From Pseudomonadota bacterium (GTDB lineage Bacteria > Desulfobacterota > Desulfovibrionia > Desulfovibrionales > Desulfovibrionaceae): a stretch of DNA of 16,276 nucleotides. Each line of letters begins with the position of its first letter. The stretch's first letter is position 1. A model generated the notes under the pieces. It was given only the letters and a program-made list of their open reading frames with translations. It did no database searches and had not been told where the DNA came from. Position numbers and translations under genes: made by a program. Below, one piece after another: positions 1 through 6,818 of this stretch. The stretch lies in assembly GCA_023438245.1 (NCBI GenBank), contig JAEXRD010000001.1, positions 1-16,276 on the forward strand, written 5' to 3'.

Positions 1-68
1 TAATCCACGTTTGGGGACCCCCCCCCCGCGCGCGTCCCCCGGGGGGGGAGCCCCCGTACCCTTCCCCC
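1..68. other. G/C homopolymer tract at the window edge
   Basis: The leader of the first gene is almost only runs of C and G: about ten C near 18-27, a GCGCGCG stretch, five C at 36-40, then eight G at 41-48. The C5/G8 junction is self-complementary and could fold. No ordinary Shine-Dalgarno site stands close to the ATG at 69; the only G-rich candidate lies about 19 bases upstream. Such runs are error-prone in sequencing, so bases here may be unreliable. Upstream context is outside the window. Confidence 0.5.
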
Positions 69-311
69 ATGCACGTCGCCGCCATTCATGTCGCCGTCAG
101 GTGCTTCGCCACCCTGCACCGCTTCCAGCCCGCCACCCCGGAGCGCCACCCGCTGCCCGAGGGCGCAACGGCCGCGGACCTCATCCGCGACCTGGGCATT
201 CCGCCCGCCGACGTGACCATCCTGTTCGTCAACGGCCAGCACGCCGAGCCGGACCGCGTCCTGGCCGACGGCGACCGCGTGGGCCTGTTCCCGCCCGTGG
301 GCGGGGGCTAG
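69..311 (+). CDS. MoaD/ThiS-family sulfur-carrier protein (first of two)
   Basis: This is an 80-residue beta-grasp (ubiquitin-fold) sulfur carrier. In the family, the C-terminal glycine is adenylated by an E1-like enzyme and converted to a thiocarboxylate that donates sulfur, for molybdopterin in MoaD and thiazole in ThiS. The sequence shows the family pattern: an N-terminal strand, the loop 'LPEGATAADLIRDLGIP', the 'ILFVNGQ' strand, 'DGDRVGLFPPV' and a C-terminal Gly-Gly-Gly. ATG at 69 is the only good in-frame start, although its ribosome site is poor. A second carrier follows after 21 bases, then a ThiF-like E1, so this is probably an operon of carrier and activating enzyme. In Desulfovibrio relatives such sets often sit beside tungsten aldehyde:ferredoxin oxidoreductase genes; any such gene would lie left of the window. 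Whether it serves pterin, thiamin or another sulfur product cannot be told. Confidence 0.85.
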   Translation: MHVAAIHVAVRCFATLHRFQPATPERHPLPEGATAADLIRDLGIPPADVTILFVNGQHAEPDRVLADGDRVGLFPPVGGG

Positions 312-321
312 GGCCAACAGT

Positions 322-327
322 AGGAGG
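322..327 (+). promoter_or_regulatory. Shine-Dalgarno site for the GTG-started second carrier
   Basis: A full AGGAGG stands five bases before the GTG at 333, in the short gap after the first carrier's stop. It supports GTG as the real start, since no in-frame ATG lies near the expected N terminus. Confidence 0.75.
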
Positions 328-332
328 AGCCT

Positions 333-617
333 GTGCCGACGACCATCGAGCTGCGCGCCTTCATGGGCCTGTCCGACCTGTTCCGTCAGCGGGGCTGGAG
401 CTTTCCGCTGTCCGTGGACGTGGGCGAGGGCATGACCGGCCAGGCGTTGCTGGCCCGGCTGGAGATCCCCGAGGAGCAGGTCGAGGTCATGTTCGTCAAC
501 GGCAAGGCCAGCAAGCCGGAGCAGGCCCGGGTGCGCCCCGGCGACCGCGTGGCCCTTGCCCCGCCCGGCGTTCCCGGCCCGTACCGGGTGCTGCTGGGCT
601 TCCGGAAAATGGGCTAG
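333..617 (+). CDS. MoaD/ThiS-like protein with a C-terminal tail instead of Gly-Gly
   Basis: This 94-residue protein has the MoaD/ThiS beta-grasp layout: an 'IELRAFMGLSDLFR' strand and helix, 'VEVMFVNGKASKP', and 'VRPGDRVALAPPG'. It starts at GTG 333 behind a strong AGGAGG. The fold should end in Gly-Gly at the position of PPG (about residues 78-80), but the chain continues for about 15 residues (VPGPYRVLLGFRKMG) and ends in Met-Gly. A canonical carrier needs a free C-terminal diglycine for adenylation, so this one either needs proteolytic trimming, works without a thiocarboxylate, or plays a structural or regulatory part. It is translationally close to its neighbours: 21 bases after the first carrier and 3 bases before the ThiF-like gene. 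The family assignment is firm; the substrate is unknown. Confidence 0.8.
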   Translation: MPTTIELRAFMGLSDLFRQRGWSFPLSVDVGEGMTGQALLARLEIPEEQVEVMFVNGKASKPEQARVRPGDRVALAPPGVPGPYRVLLGFRKMG

Positions 618-620
618 GGC

Positions 621-1496
621 ATGGACAGCCCGCCGGATAGCCCGATGGACAGCCCGTTGAACGCGCTGGCCCGCGAGGCCACGCTGCCCGACGGCACGCC
701 CGTGCGCGTGCTGCCCCACGCGGCGGAGCTCAAGGCCGCCCGCACCCTCGGCACCAGCCTGCGCCAGGCCGAGATCGCCGCCCTGAGCCAGGGCCTCATC
801 CCCGAGCGCTACCTGCGCAACTTCAAGACCCTGGACTGCGCCGCCCAGGCCCGGCTGCTGGAAACGCGCGTGGCGCTCGTGGGCCTTGGCGGGCTGGGCG
901 GTCCCATCCTCGAAGGGCTGGCCCGCCTGGGCTTCGGGCGCATCAGCGCGGCGGACCACGATATTTTCGAGGCCACGAACCTGAACCGCCAGGCGCTGGC
1001 CACCGAGGAGACCCTGGGCCGCCCCAAGGCCTTGGCCGCGCAGGAGCGCGTGGCGCTCATCAATCCGGCGGTGGAGCTTTCCGCCCACCAGCTTTTCGTG
1101 GAGCCGGAGGCCTTTGCGGCGTTCTTCGCCGGGGCGGACGTGGCCGTCGACGCGCTGGGCGGCATGGCCTGCCGGGCGGCTGCGGAGCGCGGGGCCGCGC
1201 GCGCGGATGTGCCGCTGGTGACGGCGGCGGTGGCGGGCTGGACCGTCACGGCGGCCACTGTGCTGCCCGGCGCGACCGGCCCGGCGTCGCTGTTCAGCCC
1301 GGACGGGAGCGCCCCAGGGGCGGAGGACGCGCTGGGCTGCCTGGCCCCGGCCATCCAGGTGGCCGCGGGGCTGGTGCTGGCGGAATGCGTGCGCCTGGCG
1401 CTGGGCCAGCCGCCAAGGCTGGGCGGGCCGGGCGGCCAGATGGCCGTCATCGACCTGGAGAGCCTGACCCTGGACCGCTTCTCCCTCGGCGGCTGA
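621..1496 (+). CDS. ThiF/MoeB/HesA-family E1-like adenylyltransferase
   Basis: The family adenylates the C-terminal glycine of ubiquitin-like sulfur carriers, the step before sulfur transfer. The 291-residue protein shows the Rossmann ATP loop GLGGLGG (about residue 90), then 'DHDIFEATNLNRQ' with the conserved Asp, Asn, Arg and Gln, and 'GRPKA' with the conserved Lys. The C-terminal part ('CLAPAIQVAAGLVLAE') matches the MoeB/ThiF dimer region. The two CxxC pairs that bind structural zinc in most MoeB/ThiF proteins are absent, and there is no rhodanese domain. An extra N-terminal segment of about 85 residues precedes the ATP loop. The start is uncertain: ATG 621 and in-frame ATG 645 are both possible, and the first eight codons form a DSP-like repeat. 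The gene begins 3 bases after the second carrier's stop, so the three genes are very likely one operon and its substrates are probably those carriers. Confidence 0.88.
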   Translation: MDSPPDSPMDSPLNALAREATLPDGTPVRVLPHAAELKAARTLGTSLRQAEIAALSQGLIPERYLRNFKTLDCAAQARLLETRVALVGLGGLGGPILEGLARLGFGRISAADHDIFEATNLNRQALATEETLGRPKALAAQERVALINPAVELSAHQLFVEPEAFAAFFAGADVAVDALGGMACRAAAERGAARADVPLVTAAVAGWTVTAATVLPGATGPASLFSPDGSAPGAEDALGCLAPAIQVAAGLVLAECVRLALGQPPRLGGPGGQMAVIDLESLTLDRFSLGG

Positions 1497-1499
1497 GGA

Positions 1500-1513
1500 C
1501 GGGGAAAACCCCG
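1500..1513 (+). terminator. Weak hairpin between convergent genes
   Basis: A five-pair GC stem with an AAAA loop (CGGGG/CCCCG) begins four bases after the stop of the ThiF-like gene, in the 48-base gap before the 3' end of yedF. There is no T tract on either side, so termination here would be inefficient or Rho-dependent. Confidence 0.3.
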
Positions 1514-1544
1514 GCCCGCCAGCTGCTCTCTGATTCCCCTCTCG

Positions 1545-2168
1545 CTACACCTGCACCACTTTTCCGGCGTTGCCCAGGCTGGTCACCACATCGAGCATGT
1601 TGGTGGTCTCGCCCACGCGCTTCTTGTCCGTGAGGTTGAAGAAGCCCAGGCAGGTGCCGCAGACCAGCACGCTGACGCCGCCCTGGGCCAGGGCCTGGAG
1701 CTTTTCCAGGCAGGGGTGGCCCTCGCAGGCCAGGCGCACGCCGCCGTTGACCAGCACCACGCGCCACAGGCCGGGCCCGATTTCCGGCAGCGTGGCCAGG
1801 AAGTTCAGCATGAGCTTGCCGCCCAGTTCGTCGCTGCCGGAACCGCCCGAACCGATCACGTCGGAGGTGATGAACACGGTGGTCTTGTCATTTGCGAGCG
1901 CCTGGGACACGGCGGCGGCGCAGGCATCGCCCGAGGGGGCGGGCGCGGCGGTGCGCGTGGCCGAGAGGATGATGGCCTCCACGCCGGGGTTGGCCACCAC
2001 GCTGTAGCCCTTGCCGGCGAGCAGCCGGGTGACGTTCTCGCGCGCGGCTTGGTCGCTCACCTGCACGGTGAGGGATTCGGGCGCGTCCTTGTCCACGGCG
2101 TCCATGGTCTTGAGCACCGGCCCGGGGCAGGCCAGCCCCCGGCAGTCCAGGTCGATGTGCTTGGTCAT
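1545..2168 (-). CDS. yedF: YedF-like selenium/sulfur metabolism protein (TusA domain + DsrE-like domain)
   Basis: The 207-residue protein begins with a TusA/SirA-like domain ('MTKHIDLDCRGLACPGPV'), whose CPGP carries the conserved cysteine that bears persulfide or selenium in this family. An alanine/proline linker (about residues 75-85) leads to a C-terminal DsrE-like domain ('TTVFITSDVIGSGG', 'VVLVNGGVRLACEG', 'LVCGTCLGFF') with further cysteines. This two-domain form is the 'selenium metabolism protein YedF' family, which in many anaerobes lies near selD; a role in selenium delivery is inferred for it rather than proven. A longer reading frame extends 35 codons upstream, but ATG 2168 is chosen because GGAGGT lies six bases before it and the family starts there. 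It converges on the ThiF-like gene. No SelD or tRNA-Sec gene is visible in the window. Confidence 0.88.
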   Translation of the reverse strand: MTKHIDLDCRGLACPGPVLKTMDAVDKDAPESLTVQVSDQAARENVTRLLAGKGYSVVANPGVEAIILSATRTAAPAPSGDACAAAVSQALANDKTTVFITSDVIGSGGSGSDELGGKLMLNFLATLPEIGPGLWRVVLVNGGVRLACEGHPCLEKLQALAQGGVSVLVCGTCLGFFNLTDKKRVGETTNMLDVVTSLGNAGKVVQV

Positions 2169-2174
2169 GGGGAT

Positions 2175-2180
2175 ACCTCC
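2175..2180 (-). promoter_or_regulatory. Shine-Dalgarno site fixing the yedF start
   Basis: GGAGGT on the - strand ends six bases before the ATG at 2168. This decides against the upstream in-frame start at 2273, whose extra 35 codons are not family-like. Confidence 0.75.
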
Positions 2181-2224
2181 GGTGGGGGCCTGCGCCGGGC
2201 TGGCGCGGGTCGGTTCGTGCCGGA

Positions 2225-2254
2225 GGTCTAGCAGTGGCGGGGCTGATGCGTCAA
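2225..2254 (-). promoter_or_regulatory. Possible sigma70-type promoter of yedF
   Basis: On the - strand TTGACG (2254-2249) is followed after 18 bases by TAGACC (2230-2225). The -35 box is good (5 of 6) but the -10 box is weak, so this is tentative. It would give a leader of about 50 bases. Confidence 0.3.
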
Positions 2255-2327
2255 ATAGGCGGTCTCGATGCATGATCCGGCACCGCGGTCCGTCATGGGG
2301 CGACCGGGAGATGGAGCCGGGGGAGGG

Positions 2328-3380
2328 TTACCAGCCCTCGGCGTAGCCCTGGCGGATGGTGGCCAGCAGGCCGTCGAACTGGGCGCGGGCCCCGCCCGGG
2401 TCGGCGCAGTCCAGGGAATCGAGGTAGGCGTTCAGCTCGCGCCGGGCGGCCAGGTCGGGCACCCCGGCCAGCCGCAGGGCCGAGGAGGCCAGCCTGCGCG
2501 CCTTGCGGCCCAGGCGCTCCAGGCCCGTCTCGCGCGGCCTGTCCTCCAGGCGGCGCAGGAACCGCGCCAGGCTCTCGCGGGTGAGGGCCAGGGCCTCGTC
2601 CATGCCCAGGTCCGTGTGCGCGGCCAGGTGCGTGGCGATGCCCAGCTCCACGGCGGCGTGCTGGGCGGCGTACCTGGGGTCGCGGGCCACGGTGTCGAAG
2701 CCGTCGTACAGGTGGCGCGCGCCCTTCAGCGCGCTGGGGCGCTCCTGGATGGCGCAGAACAGCACGCGCTCGCGGGCGCACTTGCCGTTGACGGCCTTCA
2801 CCGCCGTGAGCAGCACCTCCAAGGCGTTGAGGTTCTCGATGCCCTCGGCGAGATTGGCCACGTCCAGCAAATTCTGCCTGCGCTCCACGGCGTAGTACAG
2901 GCTCACCATGGGGTCGAAGCAGGCCAGCAGGCGCTCCTGGGGCGTGGGCTGCATCAGCCCGGCCAGGTTGTCGGCGTTGTAGCAGGGCCAGGCCTCGATG
3001 CGCCCGCGCTTCTGGCGCACCCACACGTGCGCCCCGTGCACCAGGGCTAGGCTCTCGTCGGAGAGCAGCCGCCGCAGGCAGCGGGCGATGCCCGGCACGG
3101 TGATGTGGCGGTTCTCCGCGCGCAGCACGATGGCCTCGGTGGGCGACTCTTCGGCCAGGAAGCGCAGCTTGTCGATGAACCGGCACTCGCGGGCGTGGTG
3201 GTAGCGCACATTGGGGTATGCTGCGGCCTCGTCCAGGGGCGCGGGCGAGGTGTCGGCCACGATGAGGTTCAGGCCCGTGCCCTGGTAGGCGCGCAGGATG
3301 TGGCGCAGGTAGCCGTGCCGGTTGCGCGTGGGCACCAGCATGGTCACGTTCTTGAGCAGGCCGACGTCGAATTTTAACAT
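2328..3380 (-). CDS. Family 2-type (GT-A-like) glycosyltransferase with altered metal-site motif
   Basis: The 350-residue protein opens with a nucleotide-sugar-binding strand and helix, 'VTMLVPTRNRHGYLRHIL' (residues 12-29), followed by 'LIVADTS' (39-45) and 'ECRFIDKLRFLAEES'. This is the pattern of the GT2-like family that NCBI labels with TIGR00180/TIGR04440-type glycosyltransferase names. Where those enzymes usually carry an acidic DD(D) pair ('..DDDFI'), this one reads 'LRAENRHIT' (86-94), so the metal-binding site is degenerate. The C-terminal 150 residues are helical and arginine-rich, with no membrane helix, so it is probably cytosolic. ATG 3380 lacks a strong ribosome site; ATG 3341 (residue 14) would cut into the core fold. 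The gene is divergent from the 920-residue membrane protein. Acceptor and sugar are unknown, and loss of activity is possible. Confidence 0.7.
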   Translation of the reverse strand: MLKFDVGLLKNVTMLVPTRNRHGYLRHILRAYQGTGLNLIVADTSPAPLDEAAAYPNVRYHHARECRFIDKLRFLAEESPTEAIVLRAENRHITVPGIARCLRRLLSDESLALVHGAHVWVRQKRGRIEAWPCYNADNLAGLMQPTPQERLLACFDPMVSLYYAVERRQNLLDVANLAEGIENLNALEVLLTAVKAVNGKCARERVLFCAIQERPSALKGARHLYDGFDTVARDPRYAAQHAAVELGIATHLAAHTDLGMDEALALTRESLARFLRRLEDRPRETGLERLGRKARRLASSALRLAGVPDLAARRELNAYLDSLDCADPGGARAQFDGLLATIRQGYAEGW

Positions 3381-3524
3381 GGGGTTTCTTAACCCTCACG
3401 CTCCGGATGTCAAGGAGGCCACCTGCGCCCTTGCCTCCGCCTGCGCGATGCGATACGCACTGCGGATTCTTATTTTCGCCGCGCCGGTACGCCTCCCCAG
3501 CGGCCACGGCGCGCATGGGGCCGA
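3381..3524. promoter_or_regulatory. Divergent intergenic region
   Basis: These 144 bases separate the divergent starts of the glycosyltransferase and the membrane spermidine-synthase-like gene and must hold promoters for one or both. An AT-rich patch near 3465-3477 is the likeliest -10 area, but I see no convincing paired -35/-10 boxes and no operator palindrome. Confidence 0.4.
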
Positions 3525-6287
3525 ATGCGCTACCTGGGCATCTTTCTGGTCTGTCTGGCGTCCATCGCCTTCGAAATCTTCCTGGTGCGGCACTTCGCCA
3601 TCACCAACTGGAGCGAGTACGGCTATTGGGTCATCTCCATGGCCATGGCCGGGTATTCCGTCAGCGGCGTGGTGCTGTGCATGTTCGGCGACCATTTCTC
3701 GCGCCGGGCGGGCGCGCTGTTCTACGCCCTGCCCGTGGCCATGCTGGCGCTTCTGGCCTGCGGCTACAGCGCCCTGGGGCTCATCCCCTTCAATCCGCTG
3801 GAGCTGCAGAACGAGGTGCTCTGGCAGGGCCAGCTGTGGAACATCGGCAAGTACTACCTGGCGCTGTTTCCCTTCTTCTTCGCCTCCGGCCTGTACGTGG
3901 GCCTGAGCTTCCTGGCCCGGCAGGAGGACATCCCCAAGGTCTACATGGCCGACCTGGTGGGCGCGGGCCTGGGCGCGGCGGGCCTGCTGGGGGCCATGCA
4001 CCTGGCCCAGCCCTTCCTGGTGCCGCTGTTTTTGCTGCCGCCGCTGACCCTGGCCGCGCTGACCAGCCTGCCCAGGCCGGAGAAGGGCGGGAGTGCGGCC
4101 CGCGCTGGCTATGCCGCCCTGGCGCTGTGCGTGGCCGCGGGCGCGGCCTGGGTGGTGGTGGAGGCCAACCACGCCGCCTACAGCCAGTACAAGCCCGTGT
4201 CCTCGGCCCTGAACGTGGAGGACAGCCGCGTGGTGCGCGAGGTGAAGAGCGCGCGCGGCCACTACCTGCTGGTGGACAGCTACGCCGAGCGCCACGATCC
4301 CGATCTTTCCAATAACTACGAGCTGCTCGGCGCTGGCGGCCCGCCCCCGGCCTTGGGCCTGTACCGCGACGGCGAGCGCCTGGCCGCCCTGCCGCGCAGC
4401 CGGGGCTATGACGTGAGCTACCTGCGCGCCGCCCTGGACAGCCTGCCCTACGTGCTGCGCCAGCCCGACCGCGTGCTGCTGGCCGGCGGCCGGGGCGGCT
4501 TCCGCCCGCGCGAGGCCGTCATGCTGGGTTCCGGCAGGGTGGACACCGTGGAGAGCGATCCCGTGCTGCTGGCCGTGCTGGCCGGGCACGGCGCGGCAAA
4601 GCCGCTCCAGGCCGGAACCGTGCTGGCCCCCGTGGATCCCGACGCGCCTCCGCCGCCGCCGGAGGGCACGGAGGAGGCCGAGGCCGCCGCCCAGGCCGCC
4701 CATTTCGGCTACGACGCCCCGCGCGGCACCGCCACTGCGCCCATGCTGGCCTCGCCCGTGGTGCGCGCCCAGGCCGCCCGCCAGGCGGGCAAGCCCTACC
4801 GCATCGTCGACGTCGCGCCCGAGTTCCTGGACCAGGGCCAGGCCAACAAGTACGTGCTCACCGCCGAGGGCGTGGCCGCGCTGCTGCGCTCCCTGGCCGT
4901 CCGACCCGCCGTCGAAGCGGGCGAGGGCCCCGACGCCGGGGCGGGCATCCTGTCCATCCCCATGGGCATCGGCGAACTGCCGGTCTACGCCCTCAAGGCC
5001 GTGACCACCGTGCGCGAGGGCCTGAAGCTGGCCGGAATAGCCGACCCCGCCGCGCATATCATCGTGGTGCGCAGCGCCTTCACCGGGCGCATCCTGGCCT
5101 CGCCCGAGCCCTTCAGCCCGGCGGACGTGGAGCGCACCCGCGCCTTCGCCCGCGAGAGAAGCTTCGACACGCCCTATTTCCCCGGCATCGACCCGGCCAA
5201 GATCGAGGTCTTCAACGACCTGCCGCCGGTGTCCTTCGAGAGCCAGACCCAGATCGCCGCCAACTCTTCCGCCAGCCAGCGCGCCAAGGCCAAGGCCGCG
5301 CCCGATCCGAAGTCGCCCTCCGTCCCCGCCCCCAGCGAGGAAGAACTGGCCCTGGGCGGCAGCTTCGCCGACGCCCCGGAAACCGGCGACGCGCCCGCCG
5401 CACACCAGGATGCCGCAGCGCCCGCGCGCGACTCGCTCATGGAGGACATCACCGCCTACCTGGGCGGCAACGCCTCCGCTTCGCCCGGCGGCTCGTCCTT
5501 CTCCTTCTTCAACCTCTCGCCCAGCACGCAGGACAAGCCCTTCTTCAACGAGATCATCCCGCCCGCGCGCATCCCGGGCGCCCTGGCGCGCATCGAGATC
5601 CTGCCGCGCCAGGAGATCGGCTACCTCGTCAACGTGGCCGTGCTGGCCCAGGCCGCCATCTTCGCCCTCGTCGTGTTCCTGCTGCCGCTCACCCGGCGCG
5701 GCAGCATGGGCGCGCACGGCCTCACCGCGCCCACCGTGCTGCGCGGGTTCGGCTACTTCCTGTGCCTGGGCCTGGGCTTCCTGTTCATCGAAATCGTGCT
5801 CATCGAGCGCTTCACCTACCTGCTCAACGATCCGGCCCTGGCCTTCGCCACCGTGCTCTCGGCCATGCTCATCGCCTCCGGCCTGGGCAGCGCCTTCTCC
5901 AGCCGCTTCGTGCCCCGGCCGCGCGCGGGCATCCGCCTGGCCTGCGGCACCGCCGCGCTGGCCACCGCCATCCTGGCCCTGGCCCTGCCGCGCCTGCTGC
6001 CCGAGGCCCTGGCCTGGCCCGAGGAATACCGCCTGGCCCTCACCATCGCCATCAGCGCGCCCCTGGGCTTCTTCATGGGCATGCCCTTCCCGCTGGCGCT
6101 GTCCACCTACCGGGGCAACCGCTCGGCCTTCATCCCCTGGGCCTGGAGCGTCAACGGCGCACTCTCCGTGGTCGCCACGCCCCTGGCCAACATCCTGGCC
6201 GTCAGCTTCGGCTACACCGTCGTCTTCAGCGCCTCGCTCGCACTCTACGCCGCCGCCGCTCTGCTCGCGCCCGAAAGAGGGGAGTAG
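3525..6287 (+). CDS. Membrane protein with a central spermidine-synthase-like domain (degenerate SAM site)
   Basis: The 920-residue protein has three parts. Residues 1-211 hold about seven hydrophobic helices ('LGIFLVCLASIAFEIFLV', 'YYLALFPFFFASGLYVG'). Residues about 215-690 are soluble and resemble membrane-anchored spermidine synthase-like proteins: 'VLLAGGRGGFRPREAVM' followed by 'VESDP' (about 315-342) is the SAM/dcSAM-binding loop region, 'YVLTAEG' (about 443) matches the usual 'y.LT.EGy', and 'STQDKPFFNE' (about 667) matches the family's 'TDDRPFF'. Residues about 691-917 hold about seven more helices. In the glycine-rich loop the normal GGGDG is GGRGG, the catalytic Asp region is replaced by a proline/acid-rich stretch (about 368-390), and an Ala/Ser/Pro-rich insert occupies about 585-655. 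Polyamine synthesis is therefore doubtful; a sensor, transporter or changed methyl/aminopropyl transferase is possible. ATG 3525 is the first in-frame start; its ribosome site is weak. Confidence 0.8.
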   Translation: MRYLGIFLVCLASIAFEIFLVRHFAITNWSEYGYWVISMAMAGYSVSGVVLCMFGDHFSRRAGALFYALPVAMLALLACGYSALGLIPFNPLELQNEVLWQGQLWNIGKYYLALFPFFFASGLYVGLSFLARQEDIPKVYMADLVGAGLGAAGLLGAMHLAQPFLVPLFLLPPLTLAALTSLPRPEKGGSAARAGYAALALCVAAGAAWVVVEANHAAYSQYKPVSSALNVEDSRVVREVKSARGHYLLVDSYAERHDPDLSNNYELLGAGGPPPALGLYRDGERLAALPRSRGYDVSYLRAALDSLPYVLRQPDRVLLAGGRGGFRPREAVMLGSGRVDTVESDPVLLAVLAGHGAAKPLQAGTVLAPVDPDAPPPPPEGTEEAEAAAQAAHFGYDAPRGTATAPMLASPVVRAQAARQAGKPYRIVDVAPEFLDQGQANKYVLTAEGVAALLRSLAVRPAVEAGEGPDAGAGILSIPMGIGELPVYALKAVTTVREGLKLAGIADPAAHIIVVRSAFTGRILASPEPFSPADVERTRAFARERSFDTPYFPGIDPAKIEVFNDLPPVSFESQTQIAANSSASQRAKAKAAPDPKSPSVPAPSEEELALGGSFADAPETGDAPAAHQDAAAPARDSLMEDITAYLGGNASASPGGSSFSFFNLSPSTQDKPFFNEIIPPARIPGALARIEILPRQEIGYLVNVAVLAQAAIFALVVFLLPLTRRGSMGAHGLTAPTVLRGFGYFLCLGLGFLFIEIVLIERFTYLLNDPALAFATVLSAMLIASGLGSAFSSRFVPRPRAGIRLACGTAALATAILALALPRLLPEALAWPEEYRLALTIAISAPLGFFMGMPFPLALSTYRGNRSAFIPWAWSVNGALSVVATPLANILAVSFGYTVVFSASLALYAAAALLAPERGE

Positions 6288-6439
6288 GAGGAGAGAGGAA
6301 TCGGAGGGGGGCGGGGGGGGCCAAGCTCCACGCCACCCACGTGCTGACCATCTTTGCGGCTTAAAACGGACCAACCGCAAGCGGGCCTGCTCGAGGCCGA
6401 GTCTGCGCTGTCAGGATTCACGAACCCGCGGCCATGCTT
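6288..6439. other. Intergenic stretch with poly-G tract
   Basis: Just after the membrane gene is a purine-rich stretch with G runs at 6306-6311 and 6313-6320 separated by one C. The rest contains small inverted repeats (CCGC-AA-GCGG, CTCG-AGGC-CGAG) but no gene, clear terminator or promoter. It may include the extreme 5' part of the intron-like element that follows; I could not place a GTGYG-type intron 5' end with confidence. Confidence 0.4.
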
Positions 6440-6709
6440 GTGGCAAAGGAGGTGTGAAACCCGTGTCCGCCAGAGGCAAGACACAGCACGTAGCCGCACG
6501 CCGTGAGGCGTGCTCGTGCAACGGCGTGGGAGAGTTTTGCTGCGGCGCGATGATGCTGGAAGCGAACATGTAACGGCAAATGCTGCTGCACCGCCCCGAA
6601 ATGGGTGATGAGCCCTTTGGCCGCCTACCCCCCCGCCAAGCCTGTTTCAGCTTATATCCGCCCACCAAATCGACCCGACAGTATCTCTGTAGGCACGGAG
6701 TCTTGCCAT

Positions 6710-6728
6710 GGCAGAGTATGCCTCTGCC
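6710..6728 (+). repeat. Perfect 7-bp hairpin inside the intron-like region
   Basis: GGCAGAG at 6710-6716 pairs with CTCTGCC at 6722-6728 around a five-base loop. It lies at the position where group II intron domain I carries a variable short stem after the 'GGCACGGAGTCTTGCC' segment. Confidence 0.6.
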
Positions 6729-6801
6729 CCTGCGAACGGATCAAGGTGAATAGTAAACGGATGCGGGGCCATAAAAGCTTGAGGTTGGGCGTACCCCAGA
6801 A

Positions 6802-6818
6802 GGTCAGAGGAGCTGACC
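6802..6818. repeat. Perfect 6-bp hairpin containing the stop codon of the membrane-protein gene
   Basis: GGTCAG (6802-6807) and CTGACC (6813-6818) form a stem with an AGGAG loop. On the - strand the stop codon (6804-6806) of the 772-residue protein lies inside this stem. No T tract follows on the - strand, so a role as terminator is doubtful; an intron-derived structure is the better explanation. Confidence 0.5.

Noticed and set aside
11..640. A 209-codon + strand frame over both MoaD-like genes
   Set aside because: It starts at TTG in the homopolymer tract, its product is Pro/Arg/Gly-rich, and the two carriers in the other frame have family motifs and a proper ribosome site.
2293..3516. A 407-codon - strand frame overlapping the glycosyltransferase
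   Set aside because: Same-strand frame shadow with Arg/Pro/Ala-rich, motif-free sequence; the 350-residue frame carries the glycosyltransferase motifs.
3396..6380. A 994-codon open frame on the - strand across the 920-residue membrane protein
   Set aside because: It is a high-GC shadow: the product is dominated by Gly, Gln, His and Arg with no family motif, whereas the + strand product has clear membrane helices and domain motifs.
6463..6573. A 36-codon frame starting at GTG with a perfect AAGGAGGT ribosome site and a cysteine-rich peptide (CSCNGVGEFCC), tempting as a precursor for the nearby radical SAM enzyme
   Set aside because: The Shine-Dalgarno-like GGAGGTGTGAAACCC is itself part of the group II intron scaffold pattern and the frame lies wholly within it. 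The radical SAM enzyme is of the B12 type and lacks SPASM or peptide-binding features.
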